From the NCBI GenBank assembly GCA_947499545.1, contig CANMOZ010000001.1, positions 558,001 through 622,000 of the forward strand: a DNA stretch of 64,000 bases. Direction: 5' to 3'. The notes under the pieces are model-generated. The model was not told the origin of the DNA and did not search any database. It saw nothing but the letters and a program-made list of their open reading frames with translations. This document shows, piece by piece, positions 9,700 through 18,406 of the stretch (position 1 is the stretch's first letter; every line of letters begins with the position of its first letter). The stretch is from an uncultured Saccharospirillaceae bacterium (GTDB lineage: Bacteria > Pseudomonadota > Gammaproteobacteria > Pseudomonadales > Oceanobacteraceae). The position numbers were made by a program, and so were the translations under genes.

Positions 9700-10465
9700 A
9701 GATTTTTTTTAGGTATCCATCTGGCGCGACTGTAATCATTAATTTTGATTCAATATCAAGATCTATTTCAAATTGATTGTTTTCTTTTAAATACTTATGG
9801 ACAGCCTTTTTAGGGTTGTTATCTGGCCCCCAATCTCTTTGTGGAAATTTATTTTTTGGTAAATCATTAACAATAGTATCAAAAACAATGCAATAACTAT
9901 CTTTTGTTACCAGTGGTGCGTATAATGTCAATTCTTTATAAACATGTTCAAATGTATGATTACTGTCTAATATAACCATAACACGCTTATACATTTTTGA
10001 AATTTCATATACCTTACTAGCTATTTCATCTGAAGTGCTAGAGCCTTCCAGCATTTGAATTTTATATGATAATGGATGATTTTCTATCATAGATCTATTG
10101 TGTTTTCTTATATCAATATCGATACCAATCACTTTACTATCATTATAATTTATATTTTTATTTTTTAATTCGGAAATTTCAATCAAAGCTAAAATTGACG
10201 CGCTTAATATCAATGAACCACCATGAGCTATACCAGTTTCAATAATCAAATCAGGTTTAATATTCCAAATTAATTCCTGAACTGCAATGATGTCCTGTGG
10301 GTATTGAATAATTGGTCTTCCAAGCCAAGTAAAATTATATGTATACTTATTATCTAAACTTTCTTTTAACCACTCGAGTGATCTTTCTTTTAATTCTTTA
10401 TTTTTCTTTAAACCTTGTATATTATCTTTCACTTCTTCTTTAAATTTTTTTATCTCTAAACTCAT
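9692..10465 (-). CDS. CmcI / rhamnosyl O-methyltransferase-family protein
   Basis: The 257-residue protein contains WLGRPIIQYPQDIIAVQELI followed by IKPDLIIETGIAHGGSLILS. This is the S-adenosylmethionine-binding core of the family that includes CmcI (cephalosporin 7-methoxylation) and rhamnosyl O-methyltransferases. A later VMVILDSNHTFEHVYKEL segment resembles the metal/active-site region. In a polysaccharide operon an O-methyltransferase acting on a sugar of the repeat unit is the simplest reading. It sits 3 bases after the acyltransferase gene and overlaps the following GT2 gene by 8 bases. Confidence 0.8.
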   Translation of the reverse strand: MSLEIKKFKEEVKDNIQGLKKNKELKERSLEWLKESLDNKYTYNFTWLGRPIIQYPQDIIAVQELIWNIKPDLIIETGIAHGGSLILSASILALIEISELKNKNINYNDSKVIGIDIDIRKHNRSMIENHPLSYKIQMLEGSSTSDEIASKVYEISKMYKRVMVILDSNHTFEHVYKELTLYAPLVTKDSYCIVFDTIVNDLPKNKFPQRDWGPDNNPKKAVHKYLKENNQFEIDLDIESKLMITVAPDGYLKKIYE

Positions 10466-10468
10466 TAT

Positions 10469-11104
10469 CTAGATTCTCCTTGCAGGATTTCCTGCAACCT
10501 TACAATTAGAATTTATACTCTTTGTTACAACTGACCCTGCCCCTACTATAACGTTATTGCCTATTTCTATACCTGGAAGTACTACAGATCCAGCACCAAT
10601 AAATGAGTATTGACCAACATAAACCTCTCCAGTTAGATTTGCTCCAGGTCCAATATGTACGCCATTTTCTATTACACAGTCATGATCAATTGATGCTGAT
10701 GTGTTAATGATTACACCCTCACCAAGTTTTGATCCGCTACAAACTACAGACATAGCTAAAGCTTGTAGTCCTACACCAAATTCTACACCATCAGCAATAT
10801 ATGCAGTTTTATGTATTATATTCTTTGGCTCTAAACCTAGACTTCGCATTTTATTTTGTATCGATATTCTATCAAAGCCTTTAAAACCACCTATAGCAGA
10901 TACGCAATAAATACCTTTCTTATTATTTTGACATATCCAATCTTTGAGATTTCTTTCACCAATCAAAAATTGTGTATTTTTGATTGGTATACTATCTAAT
11001 TTTCTATTATCAACAACTGCTGAAACTCTATACTTTGTCTTATCAATAGCTTCATTTACTACTCTGCACTGACCCGTTCCACCCCATATTACAATTTCTT
11101 TCAT
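10469..11104 (-). CDS. NeuD/PglD-like sugar N- or O-acyltransferase
   Basis: The 211-residue protein has an N-terminal Rossmann-like sugar-binding domain (IVIWGGTGQCRVVNEAI) and a C-terminal left-handed beta helix with hexapeptide repeats. An example is the stretch from VEFGVGLQALAMSVVCSGSK to GNNVIVGAGSVVTKSI, with the catalytic His in ASIDHDC. PglD in this family N-acetylates a UDP-4-amino sugar made by a DegT aminotransferase. Here the gene is coupled by an ATGA overlap to a DegT gene, so acylation of the 4-amino sugar is the likely job. The acyl donor cannot be told. Confidence 0.85.
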   Translation of the reverse strand: MKEIVIWGGTGQCRVVNEAIDKTKYRVSAVVDNRKLDSIPIKNTQFLIGERNLKDWICQNNKKGIYCVSAIGGFKGFDRISIQNKMRSLGLEPKNIIHKTAYIADGVEFGVGLQALAMSVVCSGSKLGEGVIINTSASIDHDCVIENGVHIGPGANLTGEVYVGQYSFIGAGSVVLPGIEIGNNVIVGAGSVVTKSINSNCKVAGNPARRI

Positions 11105-12204
11105 TTTTCTGATAACTCATTAACAATAGAACATACTTTGCAAATTTGTTCATATGTCAAATCATGGTATGAAGGTAGATTTATGGCTCTATTGTGAATA
11201 TCATAAGCTACTTCATTTTCTCTTTTCTCATTAAACATCGGTAACATTGTTAATGGATAAAAGAAAACTCTTGCATCGATATTATTTTCTACAAATTTAC
11301 TCAAAATTTTATCTTTATTAAGATTTAATTCTTTATTGAAAACAACCGTAGGCATCCAATAGCTATTTCTAGTGCTTTCTAGTTCTGCATTAAGATGTAA
11401 TAATGAATTACTTGAGAGAATCTCTTTATACATATTGAAAATTGATATTTTCCTAGTAACCAATTCATCAATTCTTTCTAATTGTGCACAACCTAAAGCT
11501 GCTTGCATATTAGACATTTTATACTTATATCCAATCATAGATGACCAAAATTGTTTACTTTCTCCAATGCATCTTCCATGATTACTAAAATTTAGAACTC
11601 TTTCATATATTTCTTTATTGTTAGTTACAAACATACCTCCTTCACCAGTAGTGATTGTCTTAGTTCCATGAAATGAAAAAACTCCAAAATCACCCATTGA
11701 ACCAGCTTTTTTACCTTTATAAATTGATCCAATTGCTTCAGCTGAATCTTCAATTAAATATAGTCCATATTTTTCACATATATACATCAATTTATCAATA
11801 TTAACTAAGCTACCATATAAATGAGTTGCAATAATTGCTTTTGTTTTATTTGTTATTGATGATTCAATTTTGTTTGGATCTATACACCATGTATTTTCTT
11901 TTATATCAACAAATACGGGTCTAGCATTTGTTCTTATCACTGGCGCTACAGTAGCTATCCAGTTGATATCTGCTAATATAATTTCATCATTATTTTCAAA
12001 ATCTAGTGCTCGCAACCCCATCTCAAGGGCACCTGTACAACTTGAAGTTGAAATTGCATACTTTGTGCCAATATATTTAGCAAATTCGGATTCGAATTTA
12101 TTTATATAATTATAACATTTTTTACCCCAGCCAGTTGATACAGCATCATTCACGTAACTAATTTCTAAATCTGTTATTGATGGTTTAGTATATAGAATAT
12201 CCAT
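11101..12204 (-). CDS. DegT/DnrJ/EryC1 PLP-dependent sugar aminotransferase
   Basis: The protein of about 367 residues has the family's PLP-binding core. SSCTGALEMGLRAL lies near residue 60, LIEDSAEAIGS near 155, and FSFHGTKTITTGEGGM carries the Schiff-base lysine. Because that lysine is present, this is an aminotransferase, not an RfbH-type dehydrase, in which the residue is replaced. The ATG at 12204 has an AGGTG ribosome-binding site; a longer frame would need a TTG at 12219. It probably transaminates C4 of a keto sugar made from CDP-4-keto-6-deoxyglucose. It is coupled to the acyltransferase that follows. Confidence 0.88.
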   Translation of the reverse strand: MDILYTKPSITDLEISYVNDAVSTGWGKKCYNYINKFESEFAKYIGTKYAISTSSCTGALEMGLRALDFENNDEIILADINWIATVAPVIRTNARPVFVDIKENTWCIDPNKIESSITNKTKAIIATHLYGSLVNIDKLMYICEKYGLYLIEDSAEAIGSIYKGKKAGSMGDFGVFSFHGTKTITTGEGGMFVTNNKEIYERVLNFSNHGRCIGESKQFWSSMIGYKYKMSNMQAALGCAQLERIDELVTRKISIFNMYKEILSSNSLLHLNAELESTRNSYWMPTVVFNKELNLNKDKILSKFVENNIDARVFFYPLTMLPMFNEKRENEVAYDIHNRAINLPSYHDLTYEQICKVCSIVNELSEK

Positions 12205-12211
12205 TAAACAC

Positions 12212-13432
12212 CTATTCAATAATAAGCTCTGGTATAATCCTTACAAACTTGGTACCGGTGCTTCTTAAAAATGATAAATTACTTGTGATTTCATCATATA
12301 TATTCCATGGGAATATTATTGCGTAATCTGGTTTTATATCTACAATTCCATCATATGGATGGATTTTTATATGACTACCAGGCAAGTATTTGTTCTGTTT
12401 AAATTCAGAAGCATCAAATATTTTTGAAATCAAGTCGTTTTTAATACCGGCGTAATTTAAGATAGTGTTCCCTTTAGCTGCCGCACCACAGCCAACTACT
12501 ATTTTATTTTTCTTTCTTGCCTCTATTAGAAATTCTATAAATTCGAATTTATTTTTTAAAGCTTTATTTTTTAAATTTTCATATATTTCTTCAGATTCTA
12601 ATCCAAATTGTTTTTCACAATTTATTAAGTCTAACACGCTTGATGAAATATCTTTCTCTCCAGCATGGCTAGCATATATCCTAAGACTCCCGCCATGTGT
12701 TTCTAGTTTTTCAACATCATAAATGTCTAAGCCAGCCTTGTTAAAAATATTACTTATGGAAATTAATGACAAGTATGAATAGTGTTCATGATATATCGTA
12801 TCGTATTGATTATATTTAATTAAATTCATTATATGAGGGAATTCCAAACACGCGGTACCCCGGTATGAGAGTAAATTTTGTATTCCATATACAAAATCCA
12901 CTATATCCGGAACATGCGCTAAAACATTATTCCCTATAATTAAGTTTGGTTTTTTATTCGTTTCCAGTATTTCTCTTGATAACTTTGAAGTAAAAAATTC
13001 TTTGACTGTTTTAACTCCTGATTTTTCTGCCAGTTCCGCAACTTTTCTGGCTGGTTCAATACCTAGGCATGGTATATTTTTTTCCACAAAGTTTTTCAGA
13101 AGATATCCGTCATTAGATGCTATCTCTATAACAAATGAATTTTCACTTAGCTCTAGTTTTTTAATTATTTTGTTTACAAATGAATTTGCGTGTTCTAACC
13201 AATATGTTGAGGTGCTTGATTGATATGAGTAGTCTTCTTTAAATAGATCTTCAGATTTTTCATAATATGCAGTTTGTACTAACCAGCATGAGTTGCATAA
13301 CATAACTTTCAACGGATAATGCTTTTCGTATTTACTTAAATCTATTTCATTAAGGTACTCATTTGAATATGGCGCAAATCCAAGATCTATAAATGTTTTT
13401 TTAATTTCATTCTGGCAATTTCTACATATCAT
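12212..13432 (-). CDS. SAM-dependent sugar C-methyltransferase (TylC3/NovU-like)
   Basis: The protein has about 406 residues. The N-terminus carries a zinc-binding pattern, CRNCQNE followed by LCNSCWLVQ. A SAM-binding domain (VIEIASNDGYLLKNF) comes next, then a C-terminal domain with VVGCGAAAKGNTILNYAGI. This three-part layout is that of sugar 3-C-methyltransferases such as TylC3 and NovU. The ATG at 13432 overlaps the upstream epimerase gene by 11 bases and has an AGG seven bases upstream. The likely substrate is a CDP-4-keto-6-deoxy sugar from RfbG. The exact carbon methylated is inferred from the family. Confidence 0.85.
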   Translation of the reverse strand: MICRNCQNEIKKTFIDLGFAPYSNEYLNEIDLSKYEKHYPLKVMLCNSCWLVQTAYYEKSEDLFKEDYSYQSSTSTYWLEHANSFVNKIIKKLELSENSFVIEIASNDGYLLKNFVEKNIPCLGIEPARKVAELAEKSGVKTVKEFFTSKLSREILETNKKPNLIIGNNVLAHVPDIVDFVYGIQNLLSYRGTACLEFPHIMNLIKYNQYDTIYHEHYSYLSLISISNIFNKAGLDIYDVEKLETHGGSLRIYASHAGEKDISSSVLDLINCEKQFGLESEEIYENLKNKALKNKFEFIEFLIEARKKNKIVVGCGAAAKGNTILNYAGIKNDLISKIFDASEFKQNKYLPGSHIKIHPYDGIVDIKPDYAIIFPWNIYDEITSNLSFLRSTGTKFVRIIPELIIE

Positions 13433-13970
13433 TTTGATACCTGCACATTTCATTGATGCCTTTTGCATTTAAATCTCTATCAGATATCATTGATAGCTTT
13501 AAAGGCCACTTAATATTTAATTTCGTATCCAAGGGATTTATAACGTCTTCAAATTTAGGCATGTATTCAGTATCATGAATATACAATAGCTCACAATTTT
13601 CTGTTAGCGTCTGAAACCCATGTGCAAATCCAGGTGGTATATATATTATTGAATTTTTAGATTCGCTGATTTCAGTATAACTCACATGTAAATAACTTTC
13701 TGAGTTGGTTCTTATATCTACAATAACATCACATACTGTCCCCTTTAAACAATATATAAGCTTCCCTTCTGCATACGGTGTGCGCTGATAGTGCATTCCT
13801 CTAATTGTACCTTTTTGCGTGCTATAACTTTTATTTATTTGTTTTATTGAAAAAGATTCATTTCTTATATTTGTATTTTCAAGTGGAAATACTTTTTCAA
13901 AATACCCTCTTTTATCAATATATTTGAGTGTTGTAATAAGATCTGGGTAATATATATCTCTTTTATTCAT
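13422..13970 (-). CDS. RmlC-like NDP-4-keto-6-deoxyhexose epimerase
   Basis: The 182-residue cupin has the RmlC signature KGTIRGMHYQ with the catalytic His, then IYIPPGFAHGFQTL and YIHDTEYMPKFED, which contains the conserved tyrosine region. RmlC makes a double 3,5-epimerisation of dTDP-4-keto-6-deoxyglucose; relatives in branched-sugar pathways may epimerise only C3 or C5. No rmlA, rmlB or rmlD is visible here, and the direct neighbours are rfbF and rfbG, so a CDP-sugar substrate is more likely than a dTDP one. It overlaps both neighbours. Confidence 0.85.
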   Translation of the reverse strand: MNKRDIYYPDLITTLKYIDKRGYFEKVFPLENTNIRNESFSIKQINKSYSTQKGTIRGMHYQRTPYAEGKLIYCLKGTVCDVIVDIRTNSESYLHVSYTEISESKNSIIYIPPGFAHGFQTLTENCELLYIHDTEYMPKFEDVINPLDTKLNIKWPLKLSMISDRDLNAKGINEMCRYQNDM

Positions 13971-15021
13971 TCAAATACTCAATGATTTGCTCACACGTAA
14001 ACTTTTCTATATTTTCTTTTTTTATCCACTTTCCATACCACTCAATAGTTTTATCAATTGTTTGCTCTATCTTCCATTTGCTAATCCAATTAAGCTTCAT
14101 GTTAGACTTCGTACTATCTAACATTAATAGATTTGATTCGTATTGCGCATCGTTTCTTTTAATATCCCACTTCAAATCAGGCATACACTTTTTTGTATGC
14201 TCCAAAATCCATTTAACTTCTTTAAATGAAGATGCTTCAGGTCCAAAGTTCCAGGATTGGTTGTAATCACAACAATTGAAATTTTTTTCTGCTAAGATTA
14301 AATAGCCAATTATTGGCTCTATTACATGCTGCCAAGGTCTAACTGAACTAGGATTCCTGATTAATAATATATCTTTATTGTGAATCGATCTTATCATATC
14401 TGGAATTAATCTATTTTCAGCCCAATCCCCACCGCCAATTACATTACCTGCTCGTGCTGTAGCTATTTTCATTTCGTTTAATAGTACATTACTATAAGTT
14501 TTACTAATTAACTCTGAACATGATTTGCTACATGAGTAAGGATCTATGCCACCAATTCGATCATTTTCTCTATAAACATAATCCCACTCCATGTTTTCAT
14601 AGCATTTATCTGAAGTTATGTTTAATATTACACTTATGCATTTATTATTCTTGCATGCTTCAAACAGATTGACTGTTCCCATTATATTTGTATCAAATGT
14701 TTGTAAAGTCTCTGTATACCCTTTACTAACTAAGGATTGTGCTGCCAGATGAATAATTATCTCTGGGCTACACGCATCAATAAAATTCTTTAAATTCTCT
14801 TTATCTCTTATATCACTTAATTCTTCCCGACTCATTTTTTTATATGCATGACTTTCAGTATACATATTTATTTCAGTTGGAGGCTTTAATGAATATCCAA
14901 ATATATTTGCTCCAAGTAAATCTAAGGTATGTACTAACCAGCTTCCTTTAAATCCAGTATGACCTGTTATAAGTACATTTTTTCCACTCCAAAAACTTTT
15001 ATTCAATCCCACTTTTTCCAT
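13963..15021 (-). CDS. rfbG: CDP-glucose 4,6-dehydratase
   Basis: An extended short-chain dehydrogenase fold with ITGHTGFKGSWLVHTL near the N-terminus; the GHTGFKGSW form is characteristic of RfbG. The catalytic YxxxK appears in DPYSCSKSCSE and a VRPWQHVIEP stretch is also typical. It converts CDP-glucose to CDP-4-keto-6-deoxyglucose. The ATG at 15021 is chosen because it gives an N-terminus like that of relatives; the frame continues to 15042. It overlaps rfbF by 19 bases and the epimerase gene by 8, so the three steps are co-translated. Confidence 0.92.
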   Translation of the reverse strand: MEKVGLNKSFWSGKNVLITGHTGFKGSWLVHTLDLLGANIFGYSLKPPTEINMYTESHAYKKMSREELSDIRDKENLKNFIDACSPEIIIHLAAQSLVSKGYTETLQTFDTNIMGTVNLFEACKNNKCISVILNITSDKCYENMEWDYVYRENDRIGGIDPYSCSKSCSELISKTYSNVLLNEMKIATARAGNVIGGGDWAENRLIPDMIRSIHNKDILLIRNPSSVRPWQHVIEPIIGYLILAEKNFNCCDYNQSWNFGPEASSFKEVKWILEHTKKCMPDLKWDIKRNDAQYESNLLMLDSTKSNMKLNWISKWKIEQTIDKTIEWYGKWIKKENIEKFTCEQIIEYLNE

Positions 15022-15782
15022 GGTGCAGTTCCAGATTCCCATAGATTGTTAAGTAAATTTTTCTCTCTAAGTGTATCCATAGGCTGCCAAAACCCTTTAT
15101 GTTTATATGCAACCAGTTCATTCAATTTACATAATGTAGATAAAGGTTCTGCTTCCCAACTGGTTGTATCTCCATCAATGTAATTTAGAGCTTCTGGTTT
15201 TAATATAAAAAAACCACCATTAATCCAACTATTATCACCTTCAGGTTTCTCTTTAAAGGATTTTATAAGTAATTCATCTTTATGTAATTCAATTGCACCA
15301 TATCGACCTGGTGGTCTTGTTGCAGTTAGCGTTGCTAATTTGCCATGTTTATTATGAAAGTTTATTTGTTCTTCTATATTTACATCAGACAATCCATCTC
15401 CATATGTAAAGCAAAATGATTTTTCATTTTTTATAAAATCATAGACACGTTTTAGTCTCCCTCCTGTCAGTGTACCTTCACCTGTATCAATTAATGTAAC
15501 TCTCCATGGTTCAGCATGATTGTTATGAATCTGCATTGCGTTATCTTTCATATGAAAAGTAACATCAGACATATGTAGAAAATAGTTAGCAAAATATTCT
15601 TTTATTATATAACCTTTATATCCACAACATATAATAAAATCATTAACTCCATGATATGAATAAATCTTCATAATATGCCACAGCATTGGCATTTGACCTA
15701 TTGTTACCATTGGCTTAGGCTTAATTTCTGTTTCCTCTGATAGACGAGTCCCATATCCACCAGCAAGTATCACAGCTTTCAT
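15003..15782 (-). CDS. rfbF: Glucose-1-phosphate cytidylyltransferase
   Basis: The 259-residue protein begins MKAVILAGGYGTRLSEET, with the nucleotidyltransferase glycine loop, then KPKPMVTIGQMPMLWHIMKI and FIICCGYKGYIIKEYF, all typical of RfbF. The metal-binding aspartate is in FTYGDGLSDV. It makes CDP-glucose from CTP and glucose-1-phosphate for the following rfbG product. Length matches the family. It lies 5 bases after the dehydrogenase gene. Confidence 0.93.
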   Translation of the reverse strand: MKAVILAGGYGTRLSEETEIKPKPMVTIGQMPMLWHIMKIYSYHGVNDFIICCGYKGYIIKEYFANYFLHMSDVTFHMKDNAMQIHNNHAEPWRVTLIDTGEGTLTGGRLKRVYDFIKNEKSFCFTYGDGLSDVNIEEQINFHNKHGKLATLTATRPPGRYGAIELHKDELLIKSFKEKPEGDNSWINGGFFILKPEALNYIDGDTTSWEAEPLSTLCKLNELVAYKHKGFWQPMDTLREKNLLNNLWESGTAPWKKWD

Positions 15783-15787
15783 ATTGA

Positions 15788-17074
15788 CTACAACCTCTCG
15801 ACATCCAGTTCGTTTTCGAATGTATTTTTTATGTCATAAATCAATCCGTTTGATTTAATCATTGTTTTTACTTTGTCACAGGTCATCTCTTTGAATTGAT
15901 CATGCCCTACCGCTACAATAACTGCATCGTAAAAAAGTGGTTTCAATTTTTCTATTAACTTGAAATTGCACTCTTTTTTTATGTCGTTAATTGTTATCCA
16001 TGGATCATAAGCTTCAACTGCACATCCATATTCTACAAGCTCATCAATCAAATCGAACACTTTACTATTTCTTAAATCTGGACAATTTTCTTTGAACGTA
16101 AGACCTAACACCAGAATCTTTGAACTATTTATTATGGTTGATTTCTTTATGAGTTTTTTTATTATTTGGTTTGCAACGTATTTTGACATATTATCATTCA
16201 ATTTTCGTCCAGAAAGAATTATTTCAGGGCTATACCCTACTTCTTGTGATTTATGGGTTAAGTAATATGGATCTACTCCTATACAGTGACCGCCAACCAA
16301 GCCCGGTTTAAAATCTAGAAAATTCCATTTTGTTTTAGCTGCGTTTAGAACCGAATGTGTATCAATATCTAATTTATTGAAAATAATTGCCAACTCATTA
16401 ATTAAGGCTATATTTAAATCTCTTTGGGTATTCTCAATAACTTTTGCCGCCTCTGCTACTTTAATACTTTGAGCTTGATAGGTTCCGGCTGTAATTATAT
16501 GCTTATAAACATTATCAATATTTTCTAATGCACTCACATTTGATCCAGATGTTATTTTTCTTATATCCTTTATTCTCAGATTTTTATCGCCTGGATTTAT
16601 CCTTTCCGGACTGTACCCGCAATAGAAATCTTTATTTATTTTCAATCCTGATGCATTTTCAAGTATCGGTATACATATTTCTTCTGTTGCTCCTGGATAT
16701 ACTGTAGATTCATATACAACATAATCATTTTTATTCAGTATTTTTCCAATTGCTTCACTCGCTGATATTAGTGCAGATAAATCTGGTCTTTTAACTACAT
16801 CAATAGGTGTTGGTACGGTTATTATATAGAAATTACAATCTTCAATATCTAATATATCGTTTGTGAATTTTATATCTATTGCATTATTGATTTCTTCTTG
16901 ATCAACTTCACAGGTATTGTCTATTCCAGATTTTAAGTTACAAATTCTATTATTATTAATATCAAAACCAATTGTTTCGAATTTTGATGAGAACGCTATA
17001 GCCAGTGGCAATCCAACATAACCTAAGCCAACAACCCCAATCTTTATTTCCTGTAAATTAATCTTATTTTTCAT
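15788..17074 (-). CDS. tviB: UDP-HexNAc/uronate 6-dehydrogenase (TviB/WbpO type)
   Basis: The protein of about 428 residues starts with the NAD-binding loop IGVVGLGYVGLPLAIAFSSK. It has YESTVYPGATEE, GYSPERINPGDK, AAKVIENTQRDLNIALINE and GLVGGHCIGVDPYY with the catalytic cysteine. This is very close to the TviB/WbpO/VipA group, which oxidises UDP-GlcNAc or UDP-GalNAc at C6 in two steps. The ATG at 17074 overlaps the TGA of the upstream epimerase gene as ATGA and is preferred over the upstream in-frame start. It should supply an N-acetylhexosaminuronic acid for the repeat unit. UDP-glucose as substrate is less likely but not excluded. Confidence 0.88.
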   Translation of the reverse strand: MKNKINLQEIKIGVVGLGYVGLPLAIAFSSKFETIGFDINNNRICNLKSGIDNTCEVDQEEINNAIDIKFTNDILDIEDCNFYIITVPTPIDVVKRPDLSALISASEAIGKILNKNDYVVYESTVYPGATEEICIPILENASGLKINKDFYCGYSPERINPGDKNLRIKDIRKITSGSNVSALENIDNVYKHIITAGTYQAQSIKVAEAAKVIENTQRDLNIALINELAIIFNKLDIDTHSVLNAAKTKWNFLDFKPGLVGGHCIGVDPYYLTHKSQEVGYSPEIILSGRKLNDNMSKYVANQIIKKLIKKSTIINSSKILVLGLTFKENCPDLRNSKVFDLIDELVEYGCAVEAYDPWITINDIKKECNFKLIEKLKPLFYDAVIVAVGHDQFKEMTCDKVKTMIKSNGLIYDIKNTFENELDVERL

Positions 17075-18078
17075 GCGTTGTAATATCCACGATACCATTC
17101 AACAAATTTTTTTATCCCATCAGCAATACCTACATTAGGCTTAAATCCTATTTGATCATACAATTCTTCAACATCTGCATATGTATTAGGGACATCGCCT
17201 AACTGAAGTGGTGCTAGTTTTATGTTTGCTTTTTTTCCAACAAATTCTTCTATGTTTGCTATTAACTCAAGTAGTTTTACTGGCTGATGATTTCCAATGT
17301 TATATATCTTCCATTTATTCATGCTTGAAGATGGATTAGGATTTTTACCATCCCAGCTAACATCCTTTTCTGGCACTTTACAAATTAATCTATCTATTGC
17401 TTCGACCACATCATCAATATATGTAAAATCTCTACTATGATCCCCATAGTTATATAAAGTAATTTCTTTATTATTTATGATCTTATTTGTGAAATCAAAA
17501 ATTGCCATATCTGGTCTGCCCCACGGACCGTAAACAGTAAAAAATCTTAATCCAGTTGTTGGGATATCGAATATATAACTATAAGAATGTGCTATCAATT
17601 CATTTGATCTTTTAGTAGCTGCATATAAACTTATAGGGTGGTTTACATTATCTAATGTAGAAAAGGGAAGTTTTTCGTTGGCACCATATACACTTGACGA
17701 ACTTGCATAGATTAAATGCTTAACTTCAATATTTTTTGATGCTTCAATAATATTAAAGAATCCAACTAAATTAGTTTCTATATATACTTTTGGATTTTCA
17801 ATTGAATATCTAACACCTGCTTGTGCAGCTAAGTTTATAACGACATCAGGATTTTCACTGTAAAAAACCTCATCAACACTATCTTTGTTTGATATATCAA
17901 TCTCGTAATGGGTATAATTTTGTTCATTTATAATTTTACTTAATCTTGCTTTCTTGAGATTTACATCATAATAATCATTTAGATTATCAATACCTACAAC
18001 CTGATAATTATTTTTTAGCAATCTTTCCGTTACTGCTGAACCTATAAAACCAGCAGAACCAGTAACCAGAACCTTCAT
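17071..18078 (-). CDS. UDP-uronate 4-epimerase-like SDR, first gene of the polysaccharide operon
   Basis: An extended SDR enzyme with VLVTGSAGFIGSAVTERL. It contains the DNLNDYYDVNLKKARL stretch that marks UDP-glucuronate 4-epimerases (CapI/LpsL type), then VYGANEKLPF and YAATKRSNE holding the catalytic YxxxK. It would interconvert gluco and galacto forms of a UDP-uronic acid. Paired with a TviB-like dehydrogenase, it may act on UDP-GlcNAcA rather than UDP-GlcA. The ATG at 18078 has a GAGGCAGG ribosome-binding site; a GTG at 18090 is in frame but lacks one. It is coupled to the next gene. Confidence 0.85.
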   Translation of the reverse strand: MKVLVTGSAGFIGSAVTERLLKNNYQVVGIDNLNDYYDVNLKKARLSKIINEQNYTHYEIDISNKDSVDEVFYSENPDVVINLAAQAGVRYSIENPKVYIETNLVGFFNIIEASKNIEVKHLIYASSSSVYGANEKLPFSTLDNVNHPISLYAATKRSNELIAHSYSYIFDIPTTGLRFFTVYGPWGRPDMAIFDFTNKIINNKEITLYNYGDHSRDFTYIDDVVEAIDRLICKVPEKDVSWDGKNPNPSSSMNKWKIYNIGNHQPVKLLELIANIEEFVGKKANIKLAPLQLGDVPNTYADVEELYDQIGFKPNVGIADGIKKFVEWYRGYYNA

Positions 18079-18229
18079 AACCTGCCTCACGATATTAAAA
18101 ACATACTATGGCTTTCGTGTATCACAAATATTATTATGGACTTTTTACTATAATAAATTTTTATAATTTAATGTTTTTTAATAAATCACGGTAGTATTTA
18201 GATTGATGTTATTTTTTATTAACATTAAA

Positions 18230-18281
18230 GCTTATTTCTATAAGCACGCTACCGCCATTTAGCCTATCTTTAAATAAGCTA
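18230..18281 (-). promoter_or_regulatory. JUMPstart-like leader with a perfect ops element (RfaH recruitment)
   Basis: On the minus strand, positions 18256-18245 read GGCGGTAGCGTG, an exact match to the ops core that pauses RNA polymerase and loads RfaH. It is flanked by two hairpins. Just upstream (18281-18260), TAGCTTAT and ATAGGCTA enclose a 6-base loop with one G-U pair; just downstream (18245-18230), GCTTAT and ATAAGC enclose a 4-base loop. The element lies about 170 bases before the first operon gene, as in enterobacterial polysaccharide leaders. The transcription start must lie to the right of 18281; I saw no convincing promoter boxes there. The remaining bases between 18079 and 18406 are AT-rich without other recognisable signals. 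Confidence 0.9.
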
Positions 18282-18406
18282 TTTAATCGCTCTTACTTTT
18301 ACTAGCATATATATTTAAAGTAGAGCAAAAGTATGCACAATATTTTAAACCATGAACTGATCTTTAGCAGTCAAATTTATAAACAAATTAGTAATTATAA
18401 TTTACT

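Noticed and set aside
11101-12204. RfbH-type 3-dehydrase, suggested by nearby rfbF and rfbG
   Set aside because: The Schiff-base lysine is present in HGTKTITTGEGG, which fits an aminotransferase and not RfbH.
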